A stretch of DNA of 64,000 bases from Numida meleagris (taxonomy: Eukaryota; Chordata; Aves; Galliformes; Numididae), in the NCBI RefSeq assembly GCF_002078875.1, contig NC_034409.1, forward strand, positions 11,317,399 through 11,381,398, in the 5' to 3' direction. The notes under the pieces were generated by a model. The model saw only the letters and a list, made by a program, of their open reading frames with translations, had not been told where the DNA came from and did not search any database. Both the position numbers and the translations under genes were made by a program. Shown here in pieces: positions 28,201 to 38,566 of this stretch (its first letter is position 1; each line of letters opens with the position of its first letter).

Positions 28201-29184
28201 CTCTAGGCAGACCTCTGTCTAGAGCAGTTGTTAAAGTGGGATTAGATGACCTTGACATAAATACCACCAAGTGCAAAAATAGCTGTCTGAGAATATATAT
28301 CTAAATCTGAACTACTAAATTTAAGTGCTAGAGCTGTGTGTTTGGCTGAAATTTATTGAACATATTTGCAAACCAGCTTGGCTAATATCTATTTTTAACA
28401 GTAAAAGTTCTGTTAATTAGTTTACTTTTTCCATTGACATAGATCTAAGATGCATAGGCTAGTTTACGTGAAGACATAAGTTAGCTGAAAAGGTAAAAAT
28501 AGCTGATATCATAGCACACAACACAACATTGTTGTGTTTGATCTGGCAGATTATAGATCTGAATCTCTTAAGGGAGATTTCTAGTAACTTAAAAAATTCT
28601 TATCAGAGCAATGAAAACAGAGGAAGAGCACAAGGGCAATATTAATTGAATCAGAATATGAATGAAAAGCTAAGCATGTACATAAAGTTAAATGAGAGAG
28701 ATGATAGGGATATGTATTGAGGTGGCTGTAAAAATGTATTTATTTATTTTATTTCTTCTGTACAGTATCTTTTGTGATAATCCTCAGTATTCTAACTGCC
28801 ATTGGGTTGTCTTGGTTGTCAGTAGATACTAAACTGTTAAAGGGAGCACTATAAAGTTATGCTTTAAAAAACTCACTTCCTTAGTGAAGGGCATTCCTAC
28901 CACAAAACCAGCAAAAGATTTTATACCTTTATTTGTTCATTCATGCCATTCTGAAAAAAAAAGTATATTCATTTTCAGTAATGGTCAACTGTGTATCTGA
29001 GAAACACTGACATCCTTCTTGAACTGGACAGATTGCCCAAAATCTCTGGAAAATGTCTAAGTCAGTAACTGTGATTGAAGAAATCTTTCGCAATGACTAC
29101 CCAGTGAAGGACCACCTGTACCACCATGTGTGTGTATTTCTTACTCTGATGTTTCCTGGGCAGCATCTGTTGTTATACATGCTC
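25221..29184. other. Unique DNA, no gene recognised
   Basis: Only simple-sequence features stand out: a (TTG)n run at 26183-26204 and an 18-base poly(T) at 27836-27853. A short inverted repeat lies at 28520-28540 (8-base arms AACACAAC/GTTGTGTT around ATT). Open frames are under 90 codons and unremarkable. Confidence 0.5.
27836..27853. repeat. Poly(T) tract
   Basis: Eighteen consecutive T's. It could be the A-tail of a minus-strand retrotransposed sequence, but I find neither a recognisable insert to its right nor a target duplication, so it is recorded only as low-complexity DNA. Confidence 0.8.
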
Positions 29185-30118
29185 AAGGTGATATTGGTGC
29201 CAGAATCAGACTGCTGACTTCTCACCTAGCTGAGAGCAGGACTGGAGACTTGACGTCTTTCACTAGTGGTTTTCCCCAGAGGTCAGCATTCAGTCTAGTC
29301 CTGTTTAATATCTTTATTGATAATCTGGATGAGGGAATTGAGTACTCTCTCAGTAAGTCTGCAGATGACACCAAGTTGGGAGGAAGCACTGATCTTCTCG
29401 ATGGCAGGAAGGCTTTACAGAGGGATCTGGATGGGCTGAATTGATGGACTGAGGCCAATTGTATGAGCCTCAATAAGACCAAGTTTTAGGTCCTGCACTT
29501 TGGTCACAATCCCACACAAAATTACAGGCTTGGGGCAGGGTGGCTGGAAAGCTGGGTGAAGGACAAGGATCTGGATGTGCTTGTCGACAGCCAGCTGAAC
29601 ATAAGCCAGAGGTGTGCCCAAGTGGACAAGAAGCATAATGGCATCCTGCCTTGTATCAGAAGTAGTGTAGCCAGCAGGACCAGAGAGGAGATCATCCCAC
29701 TGTACTCAGCTCTTCTGAGGCCTCACCTCAAGTACTGTGTTCAGCTTTGGGCCTCTTGCTACAAGAGAGACACTGAGGCCCTGGTGTGTGTCCAGAGAAA
29801 GGCAACGAAGCTCTGAAGGGTCTGGAGCACAAGTCTGAGTGGCTGAGGGAACTGGAAATGTTCCGTCTGGAGAAAAGAAGGCTCAGGGGAGACGTTACTC
29901 ACTACAACTGCCTGAAAGGAGGTTGTAGTGAGGTGAGGATCAGACTCTTCCATTAGACTTTTCTAATGAAGGAGAGGTAATGGCCTTAAATTGCACCAGG
30001 GGAGGTTCAGGTTGAATGTTACAAAAAATTTCTTCTCCAAAGGAGTGATGTGGCATTAGAACAGGCTGCCCAGGGAAGCGGTGAAGTCACCTTTTCAACC
30101 TTAAGGATTCTATGATTC
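29185..30118 (+). mobile_element. CR1 LINE fragment: ORF2 reverse-transcriptase C-terminal part plus 3' end
   Basis: A 5'-truncated CR1. The plus-strand frame at 29130-29444 contains [15 protein letters not shown] followed by SADDTKLGG, which is CR1 motif C with F changed to S but both catalytic Asp kept (29358-29369). The later frame 29556-29816 carries the [11 protein letters not shown]…[14 protein letters not shown] segment typical of the CR1 C-terminus. An in-frame TGA after the first block (near 29442) and further breaks inactivate it. The 3' UTR follows and ends in GATTCTATGATTCC near 30105-30118. A perfect 11-base inverted repeat, CTCACTACAAC, lies around 29900-29935 and is partly intrinsic to CR1. 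It is a different insertion from the one at 4776. Confidence 0.92.
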
Positions 30119-33100
30119 CCCAGGAGACTAAAAAGAATTTGGTTTTCTCTAAGTGCAGCTTACTTGCTTTAGAGCAGAGGTAGAGGATACCCTTGCCTCT
30201 AGAGCCCTTTTTTGGAAGTGGGGCACCTTAGTCTTCAGCCAGGTTTGGGAGAATTTCCCACTCTTGCTGATGATGCTATCCAACACATTATTCATAATGT
30301 TTGACTACAGTAGAGGTACAGGAACACTGCTCTGTAGTACAGTAATTAGTATGAGTCCCATGGGATAATAAGTATTAGAGAACTTATATAGTTACCTAGC
30401 AGGCTTTCCTAGGTCCAAGTCTGTTTAGAGGATCTCTTGTTTACAGCCAGAGGGCCACCCCATTCTTGGTGAAAGACCTAACATTAGAGAACAAAAGTTA
30501 CCGACAGCTGTGGGTGTGCTTACAGACCTGATATTTAATCAAAGACTGCCATGCATTTAGAAATCCACAGATGTCCAGATATGTAAAGTACTAGAAAAAA
30601 ATGTGTTTTCTTGAAAACATCTGGCTCAGTAATCCTCTGCTACAAGTCATAATGTACAATGGGTCTGAAACTTAATGTGCAGACATTATACCTTCACTAT
30701 ACAGTACCCATAGGACTTACTGTTTAATATGTTTACATATTTGTTTGGTTGGGTTTCTTCATTTCAGCAGTTTGAATACTCTGTCTGCAACTTGGTGTAT
30801 AGAAAAATGTCACAAAACAAGATATTTCACATGTACATTGAAATTATTATATTTATACTGGATGCATTTCCAGAATTGAGCATAAGATTTTAAAATGAGA
30901 ATGTAGACTGCAGCCAGAAGGAAAGAAAAAAAAGAAAAAAGAAAAAAACTGTGCATTGCTGCTTTCTACATAATGTAATTCTGTGTCAATGGTCTAATGT
31001 GATGGTATTTAGAAGGGGTTGTTTTCTGGATGTAATATTGCAGTGCGTTGCTACGTTAAAACATGAACCACATTTATGAGGTTACAGTACAGATCATTTG
31101 AATCTTTTTGTAAAAATTCTCTTGGCAAAGGCTTCTTGTCATATTGATTTTAAAGAATACTTGAGATTCTCATGCTCTCATCATAGCTTATTAACATATT
31201 GTAATTCAAAAAATACATCTATTTTGGACATTTCTTTCCATCAATATTAATTAAATCCTGAGTGTGCTAGAATGACTGAGATAGGAAACAATTTTATCTT
31301 ACCTTTTGCTGAGAAGGTTGCACACAGACATTGAATTATATATATGTGTTTATACATATGCGTTTTCATAAAGATAAAAAGCCAAAATTCTCCTAGGATT
31401 CTACGGTCAGAACTGCAGAAAGAAAACAAAGATGTGAAATTCATATTTTTAAAAGAGGTGGGAGAGAAAGAGTAGACATCACTTGTGTAATTACTTCTAG
31501 TCATTCCTGCGTACATCAGGAAATGGAACAAATATGCAAGGAGAAAGGAAAAAGGAAATTTGAGATTTTACTGACCACTTGTGAACAGTGAGCTCATTCC
31601 TCCCCATGCTCTTAAATATTGCTCTATGAAAGAATGTCCTCATTAGAAATCTGCTGTCAGCAACAACCTGAAGGCTTTTGTTCTCCAACCTGTTGAAATG
31701 GAAAGTACAGCAGATGTGAAATAGCTGGTCTCCTCGTGTAACTCGGATGCATATTTGTTTTAAGAGCCAACGTGAAAAAGCAGTAAATTTCTTAAAGAAC
31801 TCATACAGAGTATTTACTGATCACAACTGATACATTTGTGATGAAAGAAAGACTCTTCTAAGGAATAATCTTGACATGATTGTTAAACAGAAACTACAGA
31901 AGAAGCCACAGGAGATATCCTAATACAGTACCTTGAATGAATGCATTCGTGTTTGATATATTTTTAAGAGACTGTAATAGATTATGCATCTTTCTTCTAT
32001 GATCTTAAATAGACCAATTTCATAATGCTTATCAAGTGTTTCCTAATATTTAATTTAAATTCTTCCATGTCAAAAGTTAATTTACTTTCCTAATTACTAA
32101 AGGAATTTAGTAGCTTTTTACTAATGTAAAAAATAGTTTATTCTCCTCTTCATTATAAACCAACAAATCACAGTGCCATTATTATGGCTTCTCTTTAATA
32201 TCTCTCTTTCTTAGACCAAACAAAATTAATTCCTTTATGAGTTCAGTTTTTGATAGTTGTATTATTACTTTAGTTACTGCTGTAGATAATGAGTCTCCTT
32301 AACAAATGCTATCATTAGTAATATGTTGAGAATTTGTCTCATTCGCGGTCCCTTTTATAATGCTTGGAAGTGACTTGTCAAAAGAAATGCTCAGTTAAAT
32401 CTTGAAGAGGACTATAGGAAATATGAACTAATAATAAAAAAGAAAGGGGGGGATGTTATCAATATAAAGACACCAAGGAAAAAATAAATAGCATGTAAAA
32501 AAATCAATTAAAAAAAAACCTTAATATTGAACTAGAACAGATAATTCAAATGCTGAAAAAGTCTTTGAGCAAGAGCAAGATGACAATGGGAATTTTTTTT
32601 AATCTGCAGATGAAATTGAAACATTTAACATTTTAGGAGGACTGGGCAATCCCCACTGCACAATAAATAAGGAAAATCTGAGCAAAATTCTTTACAAAGT
32701 GTAAAATATTACTGTAAATGCTAGAAGTTTATCTTTTTAAATAATGAAAATGGAAACCATATGCCACAGGAAAAGGAGCTATCAATAGCTACAAATTCAC
32801 TTGTTCTGACCTTAATACTATGCAAAGCTTCAGAACAAATTTTTTGGAAAAAAAAATTGAAAACCTACGGATAAATCAAAAATGGGAAAAAACATTACCT
32901 ACATTAACTAAACAACAGATTGTCCAAAGCTTGCAAGACATCTCAGTAACTATTTTTACAGGGAAAATGTAAAAATAGTAATTTTTTTTCTCTCTGGTCT
33001 TCAAATACGATGATTTATAGAAAGCAGTTAGTAAAGCCTGACTGTGCAGGAATTAATAAAAGAATTCTGGTGGGAGAATGAAATGACTTTTGGAAAATGA

Positions 33101-34213
33101 CACCTAGGCATTCTTGAAGGAGAAATATCAATCTGAATAGAGGCTACTGTTCTCTAGCATTGATATCTTTGATTGTTTTCCAGCAGCTTAAGCACAAGAG
33201 ATGTGCTGAAGTATGTGGCTGAAAAGGGACATGATCAGGATACAAGAACTGGACTATCTCAGAGAAAGAGCAAGACAGTTGTGGCTCATGAATAGTAGAA
33301 ATGGGATTAAATTCAGAAACTCAAAAAACAGTGTAACACACTTAAGGACAATTAACATAATTTTGTGAATTAGTAGAAAATGAGATAAAGAATATCAGCC
33401 ATGTAGATGACAAAGACTGGTTCTCCCATCTCTCTTTCCCTCTTTTACACAACCAGCAAGGATTCTTCCCTCTTAGGTCATAAATTATGCTCAGTATTTG
33501 GGTTTCCTTTTTCTAGGAAGACTAGCACAATGGCTTGTGCTTGCATATCACTGGTCAAGCAGCTGGAGACACACAACTCTGGCAGAAAGCCATAGGGCAC
33601 TGTGTACTGGCTCCTATTGAGCACAAGATACTTGGTATAGTACAGTATTACATACCCACAGCTCGGTTATGTAGCTCACACATGTCCGTTTTTTGCCCTA
33701 GGATTTCTGTAGTATTTGTTCTAATTACTATACTCATCGGTTAGAAAAACACAAAGCTATGCTACTCCTTTAAATTCCTGTTAACCAATGTCTCCTATTT
33801 CCTCCTTGCACTTAGGCATGTTAGTTTTATAACTGTCAGTAGAGCTTCCTTTGGTATATCGACATAATCATCTGCAAGTCTCACATCTTCAGCTTTAAGG
33901 CTTAATTTTTGACATGGATGTTCAGTTACATGTAATTAGGCCCATTTCTGCAGGAAGGAGGAGGATCTGTCCAGTACAACCAATTTTGGGAATGCTGATA
34001 TGCGATTACAAGAGCCAAATCCTGTCCTGGGGCATACATTCTGTGTCTTGTGCAAACAGTAAATCCTTGATGCTGATGTAAGGTAAGAAAGACATCATTG
34101 GAAATTCAGTATGTAGTTTGCATTGCCCATATTCAAAAATGACCAGTTGCAGAGTTGGGTTATTAAGCTGATTTGTTATTATGAAGCCAGTGTGTCCACA
34201 GTGGACATACAAG
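30119..34213. other. Unique DNA, no gene recognised
   Basis: No repeat family or gene is recognised. There is a polypurine tract at 30917-30948 and A/T-rich DNA at 32430-32990. Open frames are short and lack domains. Confidence 0.5.
30917..30948 (+). repeat. Polypurine tract
   Basis: The plus strand carries about 32 bases made only of A and G, mostly GAAA/GAAAAAA units. It is a simple low-complexity tract. Confidence 0.8.
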
Positions 34214-34816
34214 TTAATTTTGGATCAGGAGTGCACTTCTGTAGTTAATATCAACCCCACGTACTGTGCTTGTGTTCACTTCCCAGAGGTTCCTAGGGCA
34301 CATAAACAAGAATATTTTCAAACAAAAGTGAGAAAGACCCGGCTGGTTGGTGTTCAGTCCAGGACCATAGCAGCAGTTGCATGAGGTGAAAGGAAAGGAT
34401 CGGACAGGTCCTACATGCACTGCTACTCTAACAGGGGCATTACCAGGTGTGAGTGTCCTGCTGTGTACATGCTGTTTTGTCTCTGAAGAGTCATGGTGGT
34501 GCTGGTAATGATGAGGTGGGACAACAGCCTGGTAAAATCTGCACAGGTTGAATCCCTTGGAGTCAGGCCATTGTGTTATGGATGTGACAGGAGGACTGCT
34601 CAGGTTTGATGGTACAGAAATGGGGGCTTCTCTATGGGATGTGGCCTGCAAGCAGAGGAGTGTCAGCGTCACAGTCTGATGACTAGGTTGCTGATGAGGT
34701 GCTGGTCTGAGGTTAAGCTGTGTGAATAGAATGTGAGAAACTGCTTGGCAAGACATGACAACCATTAGACATATCAAACAACAATGCAAGAAGCCAACGA
34801 AAGTAACAGAAATCAC
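34214..34816 (-). other. Uncharacterised 200-codon open reading frame
   Basis: This is the longest uninterrupted open frame in the window apart from one that crosses N's. Starting at 34816, the predicted protein opens with a hydrophobic stretch (residues about 4-25, ISVTFVGFLHCCLICLMVV) ending at SCQA, which resembles a signal peptide. The rest is rich in Ser, Thr, Pro and His (a VPPHHYQHHHDSS segment around residues 99-111) and contains scattered Cys. I recognise no family. The DNA is somewhat GC-richer than its surroundings, which lengthens frames by chance. There is no visible promoter, Kozak context was not decisive, and no splice partner exon is identified. It could be a lineage-specific secreted protein, an exon of a noncoding RNA, or chance. 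Confidence 0.2.
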
Positions 34817-35741
34817 TGGGAGGAATGGCTAGATTTTAGAAAAGGGTAAAGAGATAGTATGTAAGAAATAGGCAGACTTCACACATAATCGGTGGAGGAA
34901 TAAAGGGGACACTTAGGAAGCAGAAGCTCACAAAGCCACCAGTGCGCAGGGAACTTATTTAGAATACTGTATAGTTACTTATAATACTGAATAATTAGCA
35001 GAAATACTGAATGTGATACTACATACATATACTATAGATGCAGCAGTACTGAGACCCATGGAGAAAAAGTAATTAGGAACCAGTTTTTTTATGCTGAATG
35101 GAATGAAAATGGTAAATAAGATGAACTGTGAGACAAAAGAAAAGGAATATGGGGAGTAGTGATTTATGGGACTGGGGCTGTTCTGGAGTCCCTGTTAATG
35201 AGCCCTGTCACTGCTCAGTGCAACTTGGAACAGGATGGTAAACCTACAGCTTCTTCCTGCCTTGTGCCTGGATTATTTCTGCAGACAGGACAGGGACATC
35301 CTACCTGGTGTTGGTGAGGGGACCCTGAGAGATATTTTCCTGTCACTGTTGAGGGAATATTTGGAGAGTACCATCTACCAGAATTGTCTCTTCTCTGCCT
35401 CCTGTAACAACCAACACTATCTTAAAATGCATATAGCGTGAATGTCAGGTCTTTAGCACCTACTCTTTCACTCTGTACGTCTACTGCTTCTGCTGGATGT
35501 AAGCTGAGAAACCACTACACAGAGTGAATGACCTTCACTGCTTCAACTCACTTGAAACAAAGGCTGAAGCAGTATATCTTTTGTCATTATATATTTATCA
35601 GAAGAGGACATTCAGAAAAAAAACCTATTTAGATTAAAGGGCATTATTAGGACAAGAATATATAGAACAAGCTGACAGAAAATTAAATTTCTGGACAACA
35701 GATGGAGATTTGTAGATTTCTTTGTAGATTTTAGACTCTTT
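34817..35741. other. Unique DNA, no gene recognised
   Basis: This holds a moderately GC-rich piece at about 35150-35430 with a 68-codon plus-strand frame (35235-35441) and nothing I can assign. It ends at the fold-back sequence (35736-35758) bordering the CR1 half. Confidence 0.45.
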
Positions 35742-35825
35742 GGAGAGAGTCCAAAGAGGGCCACAAAGATGATCCAAGGACTGGAGCACCTCCCTTATGA
35801 AGACAGGCTGAGGGGGCTGGGCTTG
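35742..35825 (+). mobile_element. CR1 LINE, 5' half of a split copy
   Basis: The sequence is standard CR1: 'gagggccacaaagatgatcc' from 35756, then 'ctggagcacctccc' and 'gaagacaggctgagggggctgggcttg', stopping at 35825. It stops exactly at the edge of the LTR that starts at 35826. The next CR1 bases would be TTCAGCCTGGAGAAG. These are found in reverse complement immediately left of the other LTR, at 38172-38186. The last five bases, GCTTG (35821-35825), are shared by both halves and are therefore the LTR target-site duplication. So this is one half of a CR1 of roughly 475 bp cut by an LTR insertion and later separated by inversion. Confidence 0.92.
35821..35825 (+). repeat. 5-bp target-site duplication GCTTG (left copy)
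   Basis: GCTTG precedes the LTR terminus. The partner copy is its reverse complement CAAGC at 38187-38191, next to the oppositely oriented LTR. In an uninterrupted CR1 the sequence reads …CTGG-GCTTG-TTCAGCC…, with one copy only. Confidence 0.88.
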
Positions 35826-36075
35826 TGTCAACGGTTTACAGGCGTTAGGCCCGATTCCGTGACGAAGGGGACGGGGGACCCACAGGCCCACGTCCCGGGA
35901 AAAGGGGAAAGGGGAAAAGGGTAGGGAGATGGACCTGAGAGCAAAGAACAGCGGCAACAATCTGAGGAGAAACAAACTAATTTACTAAATAAGATGTCAG
36001 AATGCAAAACAACACACTATAATACAATATAATTACAATTTAAGCTGATAAATCCAATGCAGAGAGAGAGAATGC
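35826..36075 (-). mobile_element. Endogenous-retrovirus LTR, minus orientation, cut by assembly gap
   Basis: The sequence is the reverse complement of the LTR at 38192-38714. It begins with the terminal TGTCAACGGTTTAC (the 3' end of the LTR read backwards), passes through the GC-rich CCCGGGAAAAGGGG block near 35890-35910 and the 'aacagcggcaacaatctgagg' block (35948-35968), and runs into the N's at 36076. About 250 bp of an expected roughly 520 bp is visible. Compared with the plus-oriented copy, most differences lie in the outer 110 bp. The region nearer the gap (35936 onward) differs at only about two positions. No retroviral coding sequence is visible; it may be a solo LTR. Confidence 0.88.
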
Positions 36076-36659
36076 NNNNNNNNNNNNNNNNNNNNNNNNN
36101 NNNNNNNNNNNNNNNNNNNNNNNNNNNNNNNNNNNNNNNNNNNNNNNNNNNNNNNNNNNNNNNNNNNNNNNNNNNNNNNNNNNNNNNNNNNNNNNNNNNN
36201 NNNNNNNNNNNNNNNNNNNNNNNNNNNNNNNNNNNNNNNNNNNNNNNNNNNNNNNNNNNNNNNNNNNNNNNNNNNNNNNNNNNNNNNNNNNNNNNNNNNN
36301 NNNNNNNNNNNNNNNNNNNNNNNNNNNNNNNNNNNNNNNNNNNNNNNNNNNNNNNNNNNNNNNNNNNNNNNNNNNNNNNNNNNNNNNNNNNNNNNNNNNN
36401 NNNNNNNNNNNNNNNNNNNNNNNNNNNNNNNNNNNNNNNNNNNNNNNNNNNNNNNNNNNNNNNNNNNNNNNNNNNNNNNNNNNNNNNNNNNNNNNNNNNN
36501 NNNNNNNNNNNNNNNNNNNNNNNNNNNNNNNNNNNNNNNNNNNNNNNNNNNNNNNNNNNNNNNNNNNNNNNNNNNNNNNNNNNNNNNNNNNNNNNNNNNN
36601 NNNNNNNNNNNNNNNNNNNNNNNNNNNNNNNNNNNNNNNNNNNNNNNNNNNNNNNNNNN
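36076..36659. other. Assembly gap (584 N)
   Basis: A run of 584 N's. It interrupts the minus-oriented LTR on its left and is bounded on the right by a pentanucleotide array. If the left LTR is full length (about 523 bp like its partner), about 270 bp of it lies inside the gap and the remainder is probably more of the pentanucleotide array. A 299-codon frame crossing the gap is an artefact of the N's. Confidence 0.95.
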
Positions 36660-36868
36660 TATTCTATTCTATTCTATTCTATTCTATTCTATTCTATTCT
36701 ATTCTATTCTATTCTATTCTATTCTATTCTATTCTATTCTATTCTATTCCATTCTATTCCATTCTATTCCATTCCATTCCATTCCATTCCATTCCATTCC
36801 ATTCCATTCCATTGCTCTCTACCCCACCCTACCCTACCTTACCCTACCCTACCCTACTCTATACTCAC
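36660..36868. repeat. Pentanucleotide array grading from (ATTCT)n to (ATTCC)n to (ACCCT)n
   Basis: From 36660 to about 36745 the unit is ATTCT, nearly perfect. Between about 36746 and 36770 ATTCT and ATTCC alternate, then ATTCC continues to about 36812. After a short break (TGCTCTCT) the unit becomes ACCCT/TACCC from about 36821 to 36860, decaying into TACTCTATACTCACC. The left end is in the gap, so true length is unknown. A gradient of unit variants along one array indicates local expansion of successive mutant units. It is not telomeric: the period is five, not TTAGGG. Confidence 0.93.
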
Positions 36869-37796
36869 CATTAGCATTCAAAAGTTTAAATGCCAAAATC
36901 AGGAACAACAAAATCTTTTTCTTTTCCCCAAATTAATTCCTCTGCTAGACTGCTGATCTTAGTTTGATTTTGAACAATGGGCTCCAGAATAACTTGAAAT
37001 TCTTCACTGGCCACAATTTAGGTATTAAAATATCAATTTATTGAAGATTATTTGGGAATTTCTGTCTCTTCTATGCTGAAAAACATTGATAAATCAATTT
37101 TATTGACTAGTAGAATCCAATTTCATTTGTTACTTTTGTATCTGTACTGCTAGAATGGAATCTATCAATTTGATTAGAAACAGATCCATTTAGATTAGGA
37201 TCCTGCTCTGATGTGAGTTCTCATTTCAAAATAGCAAGGAGCTATACTGGTAACACTCTTTTCCTCTTTCTGTTTAGCCACTGTAAGGCACCACTATTGC
37301 AGAGAAAGGTAGCTGTTGTCATGCTCAACAACATTTTAGCTCTGCTTAACTCTGTCAACAATGTATGTAAAGATGGGGTTAATCCAGATCATGGTCTTCT
37401 CCCAGATTTGATTAAATTATCACAAAACTATTTTCTGAATATGTAAATCTTTAATTCCTACAGTTACTGGGTGGCAAGTGAATAATCTTGCAGTTTTTCC
37501 TTGCAAAGTTGCATTGGCTTCAAAGTTTAAGCAAATGCAGGCACAAGATTGCTTTAAACTACTTGAGGGGACAAAGACATTGATTTGCATAGCTATAGGG
37601 CTGTTTGGATCCTCTGGGAAGCAAAATATTGTTTCAGTTCTACAATTCCTTCTGCTGCTTATTCTCACTGGGTCAGCCCTTCTCTATTCTAATGCTCATT
37701 CATATTCTGATGTTACAACAGGACTACACAACTAGATTTTTCCTGAACCCTTGAAGTTTTGCAAATTCAGTGGTTTTTGCCTCTTCTCTCAGAAAG
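36869..37796. other. Unique DNA inside the inferred inverted segment
   Basis: About 930 bases without a recognised gene or repeat; short open frames only (for example 37213-37446 on plus and 37420-37668 on minus). It lies between the pentanucleotide array and the minus-strand CR1 half, so by the inversion model its present orientation is reversed relative to the ancestral chromosome. Confidence 0.5.
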
Positions 37797-38191
37797 AATC
37801 ATACAGTCATAGAATGTTTTAGGTTGGAAGGAACCTCAAGGATCATTGAATTCCAACCCCCCTGATACAGGCAGGGTTGCCAGCCACTAGGTCAAGTACT
37901 AGATCAGACTGCCCAGGGCCCCAACCAACCTGGCCTTAAATAACTCCAGGGATGAGGTATCCACAACATCTCTGGGCAACCTGTTCCAGCACCTCACCAC
38001 TCTCAGTAAAAATCTTCCCCCTGACATCCAATTTAAATCTCCCTTCCTTTAGTTTAAAACCATTCCCCCTAGTCCTATCTCTATCTACTCATGTAAAAAG
38101 TTGATTTCCCTCATGTTTATAAACTTCGTTTAAATATTTGAAGGCCACAATGTGGTCTTTGTCAGCCTTTTCTTCTCCAGGCTGAACAAGC
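37797..38191 (-). mobile_element. CR1 LINE, 3' half of the split copy, minus strand
   Basis: On the plus strand it starts with the CR1 terminus GAATCATACAGTCATAGAATG (in part, 37797-37816), then 'aggttggaaggaacctcaagg' (in part, 37821-37840), the 'gggttgccagccactaggtc' region (37874-37893), 'ctgggcaacctgttccagca' (37972-37991), and 'ttcttctccaggctgaacaagc' ending at 38191. The conserved tail continues straight to the LTR edge, so truncation is by the LTR and not by CR1 5' truncation. Joined in reverse complement to 35742-35825, with one GCTTG, it restores a continuous CR1 order. Confidence 0.93.
38187..38191 (-). repeat. 5-bp target-site duplication (right copy, CAAGC = GCTTG on minus strand)
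   Basis: Adjacent to the 5' end of the plus-oriented LTR. It pairs with GCTTG at 35821-35825. The other side of this LTR (38715 onward, TGTCT…) does not carry it, as expected if recombination exchanged the flanks. Confidence 0.85.
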
Positions 38192-38350
38192 TGTCATGGT
38201 TTTATGATTTTCGGTTATTGGTATTCCACATCATAACATCATGTAGTGAATGTACCTGGTTCTCAGAAGAGAAGGACTACTACATTCCCCACGGTACTTT
38301 GCTCCTCTGTTACCATTTTCCAGGCGGAGGGAAAAGATAAAAGTTCGCAG

Positions 38351-38357
38351 TATAAAA
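38351..38357 (+). promoter_or_regulatory. LTR TATA box
   Basis: TATAAAA in the context GCAGTATAAAAACTTGC, about 160 bp into the LTR. It would place transcription start near 38380. Inferred from LTR position and motif only. Confidence 0.65.
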
Positions 38358-38560
38358 ACTTGCAGATCACGAGACCTCGTCCCTTTTTCCGCCCGTCTCT
38401 CGTCTTGGCAGCACCTCGCTCTCCAGCCGTCTTATCGTCGGTGGTAGAGTAAGGCCTACCTTGATTTTGGGACATTCTCTCTCTCTGCATTGGATTTATC
38501 AGCTTAAATTGTAATTATATTGTATTATAGTGTGCTGTTTTGCATTCTGATATCTTATTT

Positions 38561-38566
38561 AGTAAA
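38561..38566 (+). terminator. LTR polyadenylation-type signal AGTAAA
   Basis: AGTAAA lies about 205 bp after the TATA box and is followed by T/G-rich sequence (TTAGTTTGTTTC). This is the usual R/U5 arrangement. AGTAAA is a known weaker variant of AATAAA. Confidence 0.5.

Noticed and set aside
28201..28265. Possible CR1-like tail (GGGATTAGATGACCTTGAC)
   Set aside because: A single short match without the terminal octamers or upstream CR1 sequence.
35634..35975. 113-codon minus-strand frame
   Set aside because: It lies across the CR1 half and the LTR, so it is a chance frame in repeat DNA.
36821..36868. CCCTA-like repeats as an interstitial telomere
   Set aside because: The period is five (TACCC), not six (TAACCC), and the units grade out of ATTCC, so it is a variant of the same satellite.
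36057..36956. 299-codon open frame
   Set aside because: About two thirds of it is translation of N's, and the rest is the pentanucleotide array, which has no stops in that phase.
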